64,000 bases of DNA, taken from Pseudodesulfovibrio tunisiensis. GTDB taxonomy: Bacteria > Desulfobacterota > Desulfovibrionia > Desulfovibrionales > Desulfovibrionaceae. Positions 10,896 through 19,132 of the stretch are shown here, one piece after another. Positions within the stretch are counted from its first letter, which is position 1. Each line of letters begins with the position of its first letter. The translations under genes and the position numbers were made by a program. The stretch is from contig NZ_CP094380.1 of NCBI RefSeq assembly GCF_022809775.1, positions 2,455,501 through 2,519,500 of the forward strand, read 5' to 3'. The notes below the pieces were generated by a model that was not told the DNA's origin, did not search any database, and saw only the letters and a program-made list of their open reading frames with translations.

Positions 10896-10920
10896 CCACC
10901 CCACAGGCAAAGGGAACACC

Positions 10921-11418
10921 ATGACGACCGAAACCATCATTTCCGGCCCTCTGGCCCTGATCCTCCATTGGAATGGCCCGCTTCTGGACCGGCTGAACAT
11001 AACCTGGTCCGAAGGCCTCGCCTCCACGCCCTCGCCTTCCGGGCATGCCCGCGCCCTGCAAATCGCATTGGACGACTACGTGGCAGGCAGGACCGTGATC
11101 TGGCCCGACCTGCCGTTCGACATGGACAGGCTCACGCCCTTTCACCGAACCGTGCTCCACGCCCTGCGCCAGATTCCCTCGGGCACCACCCTTACCTACG
11201 GCCAGCTCGCGGCCCGCTCCGGCAACCCCAAGGCCGCCCGCGCCATTGGCCGGGCCATGGCCACCAACCCCTGGCCGCTGGTCTACCCCTGCCACCGCGT
11301 GATCGGCAGCAACGGACAACTGACCGGCTTCTCCGGTTCCGGCGGCCTGGACCTCAAGGCCTTCCTGCTCAGACACGAAGGCGCGCTACCCGATGAAAAT
11401 CAGGACCGCGGCGCATGA
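10921..11418 (+). CDS. Methylated-DNA--[protein]-cysteine S-methyltransferase family protein
   Basis: Alkyl-transferase-like DNA repair protein. The 165-residue product ends in the conserved DNA-binding and active-site domain: a TLTYGQLAARSGNPKAARAIG helix-turn-helix (about residues 98-118), then PCHRVIGSNGQLTGF with the acceptor cysteine. The PCHR motif is intact, so suicidal O6-alkylguanine repair is plausible. The N-terminal domain is short and poorly conserved. I chose the ATG at 10921. An upstream in-frame extension would overlap the radical SAM gene. The stop is followed 12 bp later by a multi-hairpin repeat. Confidence 0.88.
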   Translation: MTTETIISGPLALILHWNGPLLDRLNITWSEGLASTPSPSGHARALQIALDDYVAGRTVIWPDLPFDMDRLTPFHRTVLHALRQIPSGTTLTYGQLAARSGNPKAARAIGRAMATNPWPLVYPCHRVIGSNGQLTGFSGSGGLDLKAFLLRHEGALPDENQDRGA

Positions 11419-11430
11419 ATGCGTTTTTAC

Positions 11431-11799
11431 TGCCTTCGGCGACCAGAGAACCCTTTGAAAAGGGGTTCTCTGGACTCTCCTAAACTTTTTGGTTCTACGC
11501 CGCCAGTGAAGGATGAGGGAACTTGTCCGGCTCGTTTGGCGGCGTAGGGAAATGCGGAAAAGCAAAAGATTTCGCTATCGAAAAAAAAGAACTCGGGGGA
11601 AATGGGTAAAGAAAGAAAAGCAAGTTTCTCTTTTGAAGCCAGCCAGCCCGTCTTGAGAATTGAAAAAGGCCCGGTGAATGTCTCGACAGAGCATTCATCG
11701 GGCCTTTTTCAATTCTCAAGACAGAATGGGGATCCAAGGGGCCTTGCTCCTTGGCGGGTCCGGGCAGAGCCCGGCCCCCCGGGAGGGTCGCCGAAGGCA
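11431..11799 (+). repeat. Multi-hairpin intergenic element, copy 1
   Basis: About 369 bp bounded by perfect 14-bp inverted repeats (TGCCTTCGGCGACC at 11431-11444, its complement at 11786-11799). Inside are a hairpin made by AGAGAACC/GGTTCTCT, an arm pair CTACGCCGCC/GGCGGCGTAG, and a 73-bp near-perfect palindrome (11650-11722). Four further copies are at 15431, 37029, 55569 (inverted) and 59811. It fills most of the 461-bp gap before the glycosyltransferase. No coding frame in it is credible. Confidence 0.9.
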
Positions 11800-11879
11800 T
11801 TCCCCTCCTTGTGCCCATACCCGGCAATGGTGTACATCCGGATATCGGACGGCGCATGAGTCGTCCTGTGGAGGTATTC

Positions 11880-12995
11880 TTGCGCATCGCGTTCTGCACA
11901 CCATTCAAGCCCTTGAATCACCCCCGGATTTCCGGGGATGTGACCATTGCCCGCGACCTGTGCCGCGCTCTTGAGGAGCACGGGCACGAGATCATCGTGC
12001 TGCCGCATTATCCGTCCAAATGGATATACTGGCATCCGGGCAGATGGGCTCGCGCCGGACTGACGCTGCGGGACATGATCGACGTGGCCGAGGACGCGCA
12101 TTGCTGGCTGAGCTACGGCAGCTATTACAAGGTACCGGACGTGTTCGGGCCGCTGGGAAGCTCCAGTCTGGACATTCCGTACTTCCTGTTTCAGGCATCC
12201 CATGCGCCTTCGCGCGGCAGAAAGCTCAGGACATGGCCCGGATACCGGCTGAACAGGCGGGCCATGCTCGCTGCCGATCATGTGTTCTGCAACCGCATGA
12301 ACGACATGGACGGATGTTCGCGCCTGCTGCCGCCCACGAAATACAGTTATGTGCGGCCCGGACTGGCGAACGGCATGTTCCGACGCGACCTTGAGGCCCG
12401 GGAGCGGCTGCGCACGACGTGGAAGGCCGGGGATGAACCCGTGGTGCTGACCGCGGCCATGCTGCGCTCCGGAGTCAAGGTCGAGGGCGTGCGCTGGGTG
12501 ATCCGCGCCTGTGCCGGGCTGATGGCCAAAGGGTTGCGACTGCGACTGGTCATTGCCGGGGACGGTCCGCGCCGGGGCGAAATCGAAGCATTGGCCCGCA
12601 CCGAGCTGCCGGGCCGGGTGATCTTCACGGGCATGGTGGACCGCGAGGCCATGCCCGGTCTGTACAGTGCGGCGGACGTCTTTGCATTCCCCGGGCTGGA
12701 GGAAAGCGTGGGCATGGTCTATCTGGAGGCACAGGCATGCGGCCTGCCCGTGGTGGCCACGGACGACGAGGGCGCGCCTCAGGTGGTGTGCCACGGCACG
12801 TCCGGCATCATCACCTCGACCACGCGCCCGGAATTCACGGCAGGACTGGAACGGCTGCTCACGGATACGGAATTGCGCGAAAAACTGGCGAGCCGCGCAC
12901 CGGACCATGTGCAACGGGAACACGACATGACGACCAATTGTCGAGACATGGCCGCACTCATGGCGGAAATCTGCGGCCGTACCGGAGAATCCTGA
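11880..12995 (+). CDS. GT4-family glycosyltransferase
   Basis: Cytoplasmic or membrane-associated retaining glycosyltransferase of GT-B fold; donor and acceptor are unknown. The C-terminal half has the donor-site pattern VIAGDGP followed by VIFTGMVDREAMPGLYSAADVFAFPG, then the EX7E motif in EESVGMVYLE and the CGLPVVATDDEGAPQ loop. I chose a TTG start at 11880 (reading MRIAFCTPFKPLNHPR) because GGAGG sits five bases upstream and the residues match a GT4 first strand. The in-frame ATG at 11856 lacks such a site. It overlaps the next gene by one base (TGATG). Confidence 0.85.
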   Translation: MRIAFCTPFKPLNHPRISGDVTIARDLCRALEEHGHEIIVLPHYPSKWIYWHPGRWARAGLTLRDMIDVAEDAHCWLSYGSYYKVPDVFGPLGSSSLDIPYFLFQASHAPSRGRKLRTWPGYRLNRRAMLAADHVFCNRMNDMDGCSRLLPPTKYSYVRPGLANGMFRRDLEARERLRTTWKAGDEPVVLTAAMLRSGVKVEGVRWVIRACAGLMAKGLRLRLVIAGDGPRRGEIEALARTELPGRVIFTGMVDREAMPGLYSAADVFAFPGLEESVGMVYLEAQACGLPVVATDDEGAPQVVCHGTSGIITSTTRPEFTAGLERLLTDTELREKLASRAPDHVQREHDMTTNCRDMAALMAEICGRTGES

Positions 12996-13588
12996 TGACG
13001 ACTTTTCTGCTCATGCGTCACGGCCTGACCACGTGGAATCGGGAGAAACGATTGCAAGGCACTTTCGATGTTCCCCTGTGCGAGGAAGGACGGGACATGG
13101 CCCGACTCTGGGGCAAACGCCTGCGTGAACGGCCACTTGATCGCATCCTGTGCAGCAATCTGGAACGCGCCCGGGAAACCGCGCGACTGGCCAACATGTT
13201 CCTCGGTCTGGAAGTGCAGGAGGATGCACGACTGGCCGAACAGGACTGGGGGGACTGGACCGGAGCGAGCAAGGCGGGCATGGCAGCCATGCGCGACAGC
13301 GTGCGCGAACAGGAAGCCCGGGGATTCGGATTCACCCCGCCCAATGGCGAAAGCCGCGCCCGGGTGCTGGAACGGGCCGTCGCCGCACTCTCGGAGGTGG
13401 CAGGGACCCACCCGGACGAAACCGTGCTCGTGGTCACGCACAACGGCGTGATCAAATGTCTGGCGCATCATCTTTCCGGCTCGCCATACATGCCCGGTTC
13501 GCGAAACATCCTGAAAAGCTATCGTCTGCACAGGCTGGAGCATGACGGCAAGGCCCTGCATCTGGCGCAGTTGAACATGGAACTGTGA
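12995..13588 (+). CDS. Histidine phosphatase family protein
   Basis: Phosphoglycerate-mutase-like phosphatase of 197 residues. The catalytic RHG motif is MRHGLTTWN (His8 as phosphohistidine acceptor), and the second histidine is in VVTHNGVIKC near residue 150. SNLERARETARL matches the conserved arginine region. The substrate cannot be told from sequence; cobalamin-, sugar- or mannosyl-3-phosphoglycerate-type phosphatases share this fold. It is coupled by TGATG junctions to glycosyltransferases on both sides, which favours a sugar-phosphate substrate. Confidence 0.85.
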   Translation: MTTFLLMRHGLTTWNREKRLQGTFDVPLCEEGRDMARLWGKRLRERPLDRILCSNLERARETARLANMFLGLEVQEDARLAEQDWGDWTGASKAGMAAMRDSVREQEARGFGFTPPNGESRARVLERAVAALSEVAGTHPDETVLVVTHNGVIKCLAHHLSGSPYMPGSRNILKSYRLHRLEHDGKALHLAQLNMEL

Positions 13589-14757
13589 TGAAGACCGTCA
13601 TCTACTGCCAGCACGTGCTCGGAGTCGGCCATTTCTTTCGCACGCTGGAAATTGCGCGGGCACTGGCCCCGGACGAGGTGGTCCTTGTCACGGGCGGTGC
13701 GGACGTGCGTTTCACCTGCCCCGCAAACATGCGCCACGAACGACTGCCCGGCCTGATGATGGACGAAACCTTTTCCCGATTCATTCCGCTGGAACCGGGC
13801 ATGAACGTGGACGACACGCTGAATCGCCGCAAGCAAATGCTTGCCGACATCATGCGCCGGGAGCGGCCCGACGTGTTTCTGGTGGAACTGTTTCCGTTTG
13901 GCCGCAGGAAATTCGGCTTCGAGCTGCTGCCCATGCTGGAGACGATCCGGAAAGGCGAATCCGGCCCGTGCCGCGTTGCATGCAGCCTGCGGGACATTCT
14001 GGTGGAAAAAACCGATCAGGCCAAGTTCGAACGCCGGGTGCTGTCCGTGCTCAATCCGCTGTTCGACACGCTGCTGGTGCATGCGGACCCGGCCCTTGTC
14101 CGGCTGGAGGAAACCTTTCCCGCAACCCCGGACATCATGATTCCGACACACTACACCGGATACGTCACGCCCCGGCCCGAATCCGGTTCCGGCTCAAGCC
14201 TGCGTCGGGAACTGGCAGTCGGGAACATGCCTCTGATCGTTGTCAGTGCTGGCGGGTCCAACGTGGGCCGAGACCTTCTGCTGGCTGCGGTAACGGCTTC
14301 CCGGTCACTTGCCGGACGCCGACCTCATCGGCTGGTCGTGTTTCCCGGCCCCCATGCCCAAACCGAGGAACTGGAAGCTCTGAAAGCCTCGGCCCGGGAT
14401 GCGGACTGGATCGACATTCGCGAATTTTCCACGCGGTTTCCCGCATGGCTGGACGCGGCGGACCTGTCCGTGAGTCTGGCCGGATACAATACCGTAATGA
14501 ACCTGCTGGCTGCGAACACGCATGGTCTGGTGCTGCCGTTTGCCCGGAATCGGGAACAGCGCATGCGGGCCGAACGTCTGGCCGAACACGGCGCGCTCAC
14601 CATGCTGGAACCCGACGAACTTGATCCGGACAGGCTGGCCCGGCGCATGGAACAGGCGCTGGACCGTCCGACGGTGCACCATGGCGTGAATCTGGACGGA
14701 GCCGCACACAGTGCGGCCCTGCTGCGTTCGCTTGCCTTGAAAAACGACTTTGTGTAG
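13588..14757 (+). CDS. Predicted glycosyltransferase (COG4671/MurG-like)
   Basis: GT-B fold protein of 389 residues resembling the 'predicted glycosyltransferase' group related to MurG and UDP-GlcNAc epimerases. It opens with YCQHVLGVGHFFRTLEIARAL, a nucleotide-sugar enzyme first loop. It has a second-domain entry LIVVSAGGSNVGRDLL (about residues 212-227) and a donor-site-like SLAGYNTVMNLLAANTHGLVLPF (about 293-315). The ATG at 13588 overlaps the phosphatase stop as TGATG. The three coupled genes probably build or trim one glycan, but the product is not identifiable here. Confidence 0.72.
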   Translation: MKTVIYCQHVLGVGHFFRTLEIARALAPDEVVLVTGGADVRFTCPANMRHERLPGLMMDETFSRFIPLEPGMNVDDTLNRRKQMLADIMRRERPDVFLVELFPFGRRKFGFELLPMLETIRKGESGPCRVACSLRDILVEKTDQAKFERRVLSVLNPLFDTLLVHADPALVRLEETFPATPDIMIPTHYTGYVTPRPESGSGSSLRRELAVGNMPLIVVSAGGSNVGRDLLLAAVTASRSLAGRRPHRLVVFPGPHAQTEELEALKASARDADWIDIREFSTRFPAWLDAADLSVSLAGYNTVMNLLAANTHGLVLPFARNREQRMRAERLAEHGALTMLEPDELDPDRLARRMEQALDRPTVHHGVNLDGAAHSAALLRSLALKNDFV

Positions 14758-14792
14758 GGCTGGCCTGTAACAAATTGCCGGAAGGAGAGCCC

Positions 14793-15419
14793 ATGACCTT
14801 TGCCACCTGGTCGACCTTTGTCGCGGCCTGCATTGTGTTCAGCCTTGCCCCGGGAGCCGGGTCGGTCTCGACCATGAGCTGTTCCCTGTCGCACGGGTTT
14901 CGTCGGACCCTCTTCAACACCTTGGGATTGCAGATTTCCCTGTCCATCCACATCATGCTCGTCGCTGCCGGACTCGGCGCGCTCGTGGCCTCCTCGGCAT
15001 GGGCGTTTGCTGCGCTCAAGTACGTTGGCGCGGCCTATCTCGCATGGATCGGCATCCAGAAATGGCGCGAAGCCTCGGCCATTGATCTCGCACACGACCA
15101 GTGCACCCGGATTTCCGGGCTCGCGCTCGTGCGAAACGGCATGCTCGTCAACATCAGCAATCCCAAATCCATCATCTTTCTTGCCGCGTTTCTGCCCCAG
15201 TTCGTGAACCCGGCACTGCCCCAGATTCCCCAGTATGCGCTCCTCGGCGCCACCACCCTGATCATCGACGCGCTCGTCATGGTCGGCTTCTCCCTGCTCG
15301 CCCGGTCCGCTCGCGCATGGTTTGCCACGCCCGGACGCGTGCGCACACAGAACCGCGTGTTCGGCACCCTCTTCGTCGGTGCCGGACTCGCTCTCGCCTC
15401 GGCGCAACGCTCGGCGTAG
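14793..15419 (+). CDS. LysE/RhtB-family amino acid exporter
   Basis: Inner-membrane exporter of 208 residues with about six hydrophobic segments. The N-terminal LAPGAGSVSTMSCSLSHGFRRTL and the middle NGMLVNISNPKSIIFLAAFLPQFV are characteristic LysE-superfamily motifs. The substrate (Lys, homoserine, Thr, Leu or other) cannot be assigned. The ATG at 14793 has GGAAGGAG five bases upstream. It ends 11 bp before copy 2 of the intergenic element and converges on fliQ. Confidence 0.9.
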   Translation: MTFATWSTFVAACIVFSLAPGAGSVSTMSCSLSHGFRRTLFNTLGLQISLSIHIMLVAAGLGALVASSAWAFAALKYVGAAYLAWIGIQKWREASAIDLAHDQCTRISGLALVRNGMLVNISNPKSIIFLAAFLPQFVNPALPQIPQYALLGATTLIIDALVMVGFSLLARSARAWFATPGRVRTQNRVFGTLFVGAGLALASAQRSA

Positions 15420-15430
15420 GAAGAAAAGAA

Positions 15431-15792
15431 TGCCTTCGGCGACCAGAGAACCCTTTGAAAAGGGGTTCTCTGGACTCTCCTAAACTTTCTGGTTCTACGC
15501 CGCCTGTGGAGGATGAGGGAACTTGTCCGGCTCGTCTGGCGGCGTAGGGAGATGCGGAAAAGCAGGAGCTTCCGCTATCGAGAAATCAGAACTCAGGGGA
15601 AACAGGCAAAGGGAAAAGAAGTTTTTTTGAAGCCAGCCAGCCCGTCTTGAGAATTTGAAGAGGCCGGATGCATGTCCCGACAGGGCATGTATCCGGCCTC
15701 TTCAAATTCTCAAGACAGAATGGGGATCCAAGGGGCCTTGCTCCTTGGCGGGTCCGGGCAGAGCCCCGCCCCCGGGGAGGGCCGCCAGAGGC
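15431..15792 (+). repeat. Multi-hairpin intergenic element, copy 2
   Basis: Second copy, in the convergent gap between the LysE gene and fliQ. The left terminal repeat is perfect. The right end is degenerate (GGGCCGCCAGAGGC) and abuts the fliQ stop codon. The central palindrome (15644-15716) differs from copy 1 at many positions, yet both arms changed together, for example TTGAAGAGGCCGGAT opposite ATCCGGCCTCTTCAA. Confidence 0.88.
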
Positions 15793-16062
15793 CTACTTGA
15801 TATAATTGGGCAAATTGAGAAAGAGATCTCTGGTATAATTGACCATCTTGTCCATAATCCACGGGAAGGCGATGAGCAGTGCGATAAAGATGGCCACGAT
15901 CTTGGGAACCATGGTGAGGGTCATTTCCTGAATCTGGGTCGCAGCCTGAAGCACGCTGACGAAGATGCCGACGGCCATGCCGATGCCGAGCATGGGCAGG
16001 GATATGGTGAGGGTCATTTCAATGGCCTGTCTGGCGAAGCCGACCACGAATTCCGGCGTCAT
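15793..16062 (-). CDS. fliQ: Flagellar export apparatus protein FliQ
   Basis: Small component of the type III export gate in the flagellar basal body. The 89-residue product has two membrane hairpins and the family motif VGFARQAIEMTLTISLPMLGIGMAVGI, followed by QAATQIQEMTLTMVPKI. Normal length, intact. It is the last gene of the minus-strand flagellar run. fliR and flhB, which often follow, are not in this window. Confidence 0.95.
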   Translation of the reverse strand: MTPEFVVGFARQAIEMTLTISLPMLGIGMAVGIFVSVLQAATQIQEMTLTMVPKIVAIFIALLIAFPWIMDKMVNYTRDLFLNLPNYIK

Positions 16063-16097
16063 GGCGCACTACTCCTGCGGTTTGCGACGCTGCGGCG

Positions 16098-16862
16098 TCA
16101 TTGAAAGGTGTTCACAAGGGAACCGATGAGCAGGTTCCAGCCATCGACGAGAATGAAGAGCAGAATCTTGAACGGCAGGGACACCATGACCGGCGGCAGC
16201 ATCATCATGCCCATGGAGAGCAGGATCGAGGCCACGACCATGTCCAGAATCAAAAAGGGAATGTAGATCAGGAATCCGATGGTGAAGCCGGTCTTGAGTT
16301 CGGAGATGGTGTACGCGGCCACGAGCAGGAGCGTGGGCACCTCGGCGCGGCTTTTGGGTCTGTCTTCCTGCGTGATGGAATAGAAAATGGACAGGTCCTT
16401 TTCCCGGGTATGCTTGAACATGAATTCCCGGGCCGGTTCCTGAGCGCGGTCCAGTGCTTCCTGAAACCCGATTTCCTCGTTCAGGTACGGTTGCAGCGCC
16501 GTGTCATTGATGGCCTTGCCCACGGGGTACATGATGGCAAAGGTCATGAATATGGCGAGGCTGGCAAGCACCTGATTGGGCGGCATCTGCTGGGTTCCCA
16601 TGGCCTGACGCAGAAAGTGGAAGACCACGATGATGCGCGTGAACGAAGTCATGGTCAGCATTATGGCCGGAGCCAGACTCAGGATCGTGAACAGGAAGAG
16701 CAGCTCCAGCAGCACGGAAACGCTTTCCGGCTCGGCCTGTCCCGCGGCGAGCTGCATGCTGAGCTTGGGGATGATGGGCTCCTGTGCCCAGGCAAGGCAC
16801 GGCAGCAGGGCCAGTGCGGCCCCGGCCAGAAGCAGCAGGCTATTTCGAGTCTTTGCCGTCAT
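16098..16862 (-). CDS. fliP: Flagellar export gate protein FliP
   Basis: Core of the FliPQR export gate. The 254-residue product has a cleavable signal peptide (hydrophobic about residues 8-24, cleavage after AWA), then membrane segments with MLTMTSFTRIIVVFHFLRQAMGTQQMPPNQVL, the central FliP signature. The C-terminal half has ELKTGFTIGFLIYIPFLILDMVVASILLSMGMMMLPP. Intact. It overlaps fliO by 23 bp. Confidence 0.97.
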   Translation of the reverse strand: MTAKTRNSLLLLAGAALALLPCLAWAQEPIIPKLSMQLAAGQAEPESVSVLLELLFLFTILSLAPAIMLTMTSFTRIIVVFHFLRQAMGTQQMPPNQVLASLAIFMTFAIMYPVGKAINDTALQPYLNEEIGFQEALDRAQEPAREFMFKHTREKDLSIFYSITQEDRPKSRAEVPTLLLVAAYTISELKTGFTIGFLIYIPFLILDMVVASILLSMGMMMLPPVMVSLPFKILLFILVDGWNLLIGSLVNTFQ

Positions 16863-17238
16863 CGTCCCTGTTCCTCTTGAGCACGGATGCGAAATTCGGC
16901 CCGGATTCGGGCGGCTCGTCTCCTGCCTCGGTCTCGGCCAGCAGAGAGATGTTCTGTTCGGTCACGCCGAGCACGAGTTCCCTGTCGCGGTAGCGGACCA
17001 CGGCCACGCTCTGCCGATTCCCCAGCATGAGTCTGCCGAGCAGATGCGGGCCCGCGCCATTGCGGGCCGATCCCAGCCCCTTGGGGCCGTAGCGCCTGAG
17101 CATGTAGTAGACCGCAAACAGCAGGGCCAAAAGCAGGCACAGATAGCCGGCCATGGTCAGGATGGTCGATCCCGTGTCCACGGCAGGCAGCTCCATTGCC
17201 TTGGCAGCGTGTTCCGCCGCAAATCCCACGTCAGCCAA
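16840..17238 (-). CDS. fliO: Flagellar biosynthesis protein FliO
   Basis: Short bitopic membrane protein that assists FliP assembly. The 132-residue product has one membrane helix (about residues 28-48), then a basic and small cytoplasmic domain with LGRLMLGNRQSVAVVRYRDRELVLGVT, the pattern seen across FliO proteins. Its start is unsure. A TTG at 17238 overlaps fliN by 8 bp, and an ATG 14 codons later (MELPAVDTG) is also possible. The assignment is reinforced by the fliN-fliO-fliP order. Confidence 0.85.
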   Translation of the reverse strand: MADVGFAAEHAAKAMELPAVDTGSTILTMAGYLCLLLALLFAVYYMLRRYGPKGLGSARNGAGPHLLGRLMLGNRQSVAVVRYRDRELVLGVTEQNISLLAETEAGDEPPESGPNFASVLKRNRDDDGKDSK

Positions 17239-17755
17239 GCTGCTTCACCCGTTCGATCGGGCTGATGATGTCGGTCAGCCGGATGCCGAACTTCTCGTTG
17301 ATAACCACGGCCTCACCGCGTGCCACGAGCTTGCCGTTCACGTAGATTTCCAGCGGTTCGCCAGCGAGCTTGTTCAGCTCCACCACAGACCCCTGCCCGA
17401 GTTGCAGCAGCTCGTTGATGAGCAGCCGGGTGCGGCCCAGTTCGGCCGAGACCTCAAGGGGAATGTCCAGAATGAAATCCAGATCGCGCTTGCCGGACGA
17501 GACATTGGCCTGCTGTTTGGCCTCGGCAGTCATGTCCCGGAACTCCGCGTCCTTGGTCTGGGTGGCCAGAAAAGCCTGTTCCTTTTCGTTTCGGACCTCG
17601 TCCTGCTCCTGATCCGCAAGGGCGGCAGCCCATTCGTCGGCCAAAGCCTCGTCGTCCGGCGGGCCGTCCCCGGCAGCGGCCGGGTCGGGAACGTCGCCGC
17701 CGTCCATCAGTGCGTCAGCCCATTCCTGCGCCAGTTTATCCTGATCGTCGCTCAT
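17231..17755 (-). CDS. fliN: Flagellar motor switch protein FliN
   Basis: C-ring component that binds CheY-P and helps switch rotation direction. The 174-residue product has an acidic, Ala/Asp-rich N-terminal half (about residues 1-90) and a C-terminal SpoA domain with LDFILDIPLEVSAELGRTRLLINELLQLGQGSVVELNKLAGEP, the FliN hallmark. I chose the ATG at 17755 (MSDDQDK) with AAGGTG upstream. A GTG three codons earlier is possible. Confidence 0.94.
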   Translation of the reverse strand: MSDDQDKLAQEWADALMDGGDVPDPAAAGDGPPDDEALADEWAAALADQEQDEVRNEKEQAFLATQTKDAEFRDMTAEAKQQANVSSGKRDLDFILDIPLEVSAELGRTRLLINELLQLGQGSVVELNKLAGEPLEIYVNGKLVARGEAVVINEKFGIRLTDIISPIERVKQLG

Positions 17756-17842
17756 TGTCGCCACACCTTGTCAGAGGTTGTTCACACGCATGACCGTCTG
17801 AAACCGGACGGTCCGAAGAAAGGATTGCAAAATGCGTGCAAC

Positions 17843-18328
17843 TTACTGGATGACCATTTCCGTGATGTAGACCCGCAGCACGTTGCCGTTGCCGATGATC
17901 TGGTTCAGCCGATCCACGATTTCCTGTTTGAGCTCGATCTTGGCCTGCATGGTGGAAAGTTCGTCGTAGGTCTTGCTGGAAAGCAGGAGCAGCAGGGAAT
18001 CCTTGATCTTGGCCATGCTCTTGTCCATGGCGGCCTGCGCTTCGGCGTCCTTGATCTCCACTTCCAGCCCGAGCTTGAGATAGCGTCGCCCCAGAGGATC
18101 GGCCAGATTCACCAGAAACACGGGCAGGGGCACGAGCTGGCCTTCAAGCTGCTCCGCCGGAACCTGAGCTTCGTCCTCCTGCGCTGCGTTTTCCTCGGAC
18201 GGAGCCGCAAAGAATTGCGTATACGCGAAATAGCCGCCTCCGGCCAAGGCCAGAAGCACCACCGCGATGATGATCCATTTGAGCATTCCGCCTTTCTTTT
18301 TCTCTTCCTGGAGTTCTGCGTCAGCCAC
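17843..18328 (-). CDS. fliL: Flagellar basal body-associated protein FliL
   Basis: Single-pass membrane protein that supports the stator at the basal body. A charged N-terminus is followed by a membrane helix (about residues 17-37) and a periplasmic domain containing YLKLGLEVEIKDAEAQ and the terminal NGNVLRVYITEMVIQ motif. I chose GTG at 18328 because AAGGTGG ends five bases before it. Another GTG three codons upstream would put that site inside the gene. It sits between motB-type genes and fliN. Confidence 0.9.
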   Translation of the reverse strand: MADAELQEEKKKGGMLKWIIIAVVLLALAGGGYFAYTQFFAAPSEENAAQEDEAQVPAEQLEGQLVPLPVFLVNLADPLGRRYLKLGLEVEIKDAEAQAAMDKSMAKIKDSLLLLLSSKTYDELSTMQAKIELKQEIVDRLNQIIGNGNVLRVYITEMVIQ

Positions 18329-18410
18329 GGGAACCACCTTGTTGTTTCAATTCGTTGTCCTGATCATTCATAGCGTGAAACGGTCCGGTTTTCCAGAGCG
18401 TTTCGCGAAG

Positions 18411-19130
18411 CTAAATGTATCCGCCCACGGGCCGGGCCGTCTTGAGCAGAATTTCCACCCGCCGGTTCATGGCCGTGTCCAGCGGGTTGCCGTATCGGTC
18501 GATCACGGGAAAGGCCGCGCCGTATGCGGACAGGGAGAACCGCCTGTCCGGGATGCCTGCCTGTACGAGGTAGGCGAGCACTGCCAGCGCCCTGTCTCCG
18601 GACAGGGCATAGGGTGCGTCCTCGGTCGAATCGGTGTAGCCCGCAATGTTGACCGGGGCCGGATTCAGGGAAAGCAGAGGCACGAGCTGGTCGATGAGCG
18701 CCCTGCCCGCAATGGACAGTTCGCCCGAGCCCGGATCGAAAAGCAGGTTGTCCGTGAACACCAGTGCCACACCGTCGGGCTTGGCCAGAATGTCGAGATT
18801 CCGGTCCAGTTCCTGCCGATCGATGTCCGGCGGCAGGATTTCGTCCGGGAACAGCAGGTCCTTGATGCGGTCCTTCTTGTCCAGCACTTCCCATGGCTTG
18901 TCCATGAGTTCCGCGACCAGCCGCTCCTTTGCCGAGGCACGCCCCGAGCCGCGCTTGTCCAGCAGCCCGAGGTCGCCCGTGGTCAGGGTCACGGTGGTGA
19001 TCAGGGAATTGTCCATTGAGGACATGGAGAGCAGAAGCACGAAAAACGTGAGCAGCAGCGTGGTCAGGTCCGAGAACGTGACCAGCCAGAGCGCCAGCGG
19101 CGGGCATGTCTTCTTTTTCTTCTTGGCCAT
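18411..19130 (-). CDS. MotB/OmpA-type stator protein (second paralogue)
   Basis: MotB-like protein of 239 residues: a short basic cytoplasmic start (MAKKKKK), a single membrane helix with LVTFSDLTTLLLTFFVLLLSM whose Asp corresponds to the proton-carrying residue of MotB, then a periplasmic OmpA-like peptidoglycan-binding domain (NIAGYTDSTEDAPYALSGDRALAVLAYL, about residues 162-190; MNRRVEILL near 222). It begins 2 bp after the upstream motB gene. Two tandem MotB-type genes suggest a heteromeric or alternative stator. Confidence 0.88.
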   Translation of the reverse strand: MAKKKKKTCPPLALWLVTFSDLTTLLLTFFVLLLSMSSMDNSLITTVTLTTGDLGLLDKRGSGRASAKERLVAELMDKPWEVLDKKDRIKDLLFPDEILPPDIDRQELDRNLDILAKPDGVALVFTDNLLFDPGSGELSIAGRALIDQLVPLLSLNPAPVNIAGYTDSTEDAPYALSGDRALAVLAYLVQAGIPDRRFSLSAYGAAFPVIDRYGNPLDTAMNRRVEILLKTARPVGGYI

Positions 19131-19132
19131 GC

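Noticed and set aside
11431..11799. Treating the multi-hairpin repeats as simple rho-independent terminators
   Set aside because: They are over 350 bp with defined inverted termini and occur in both orientations. Terminator activity may be a by-product but does not explain the unit.
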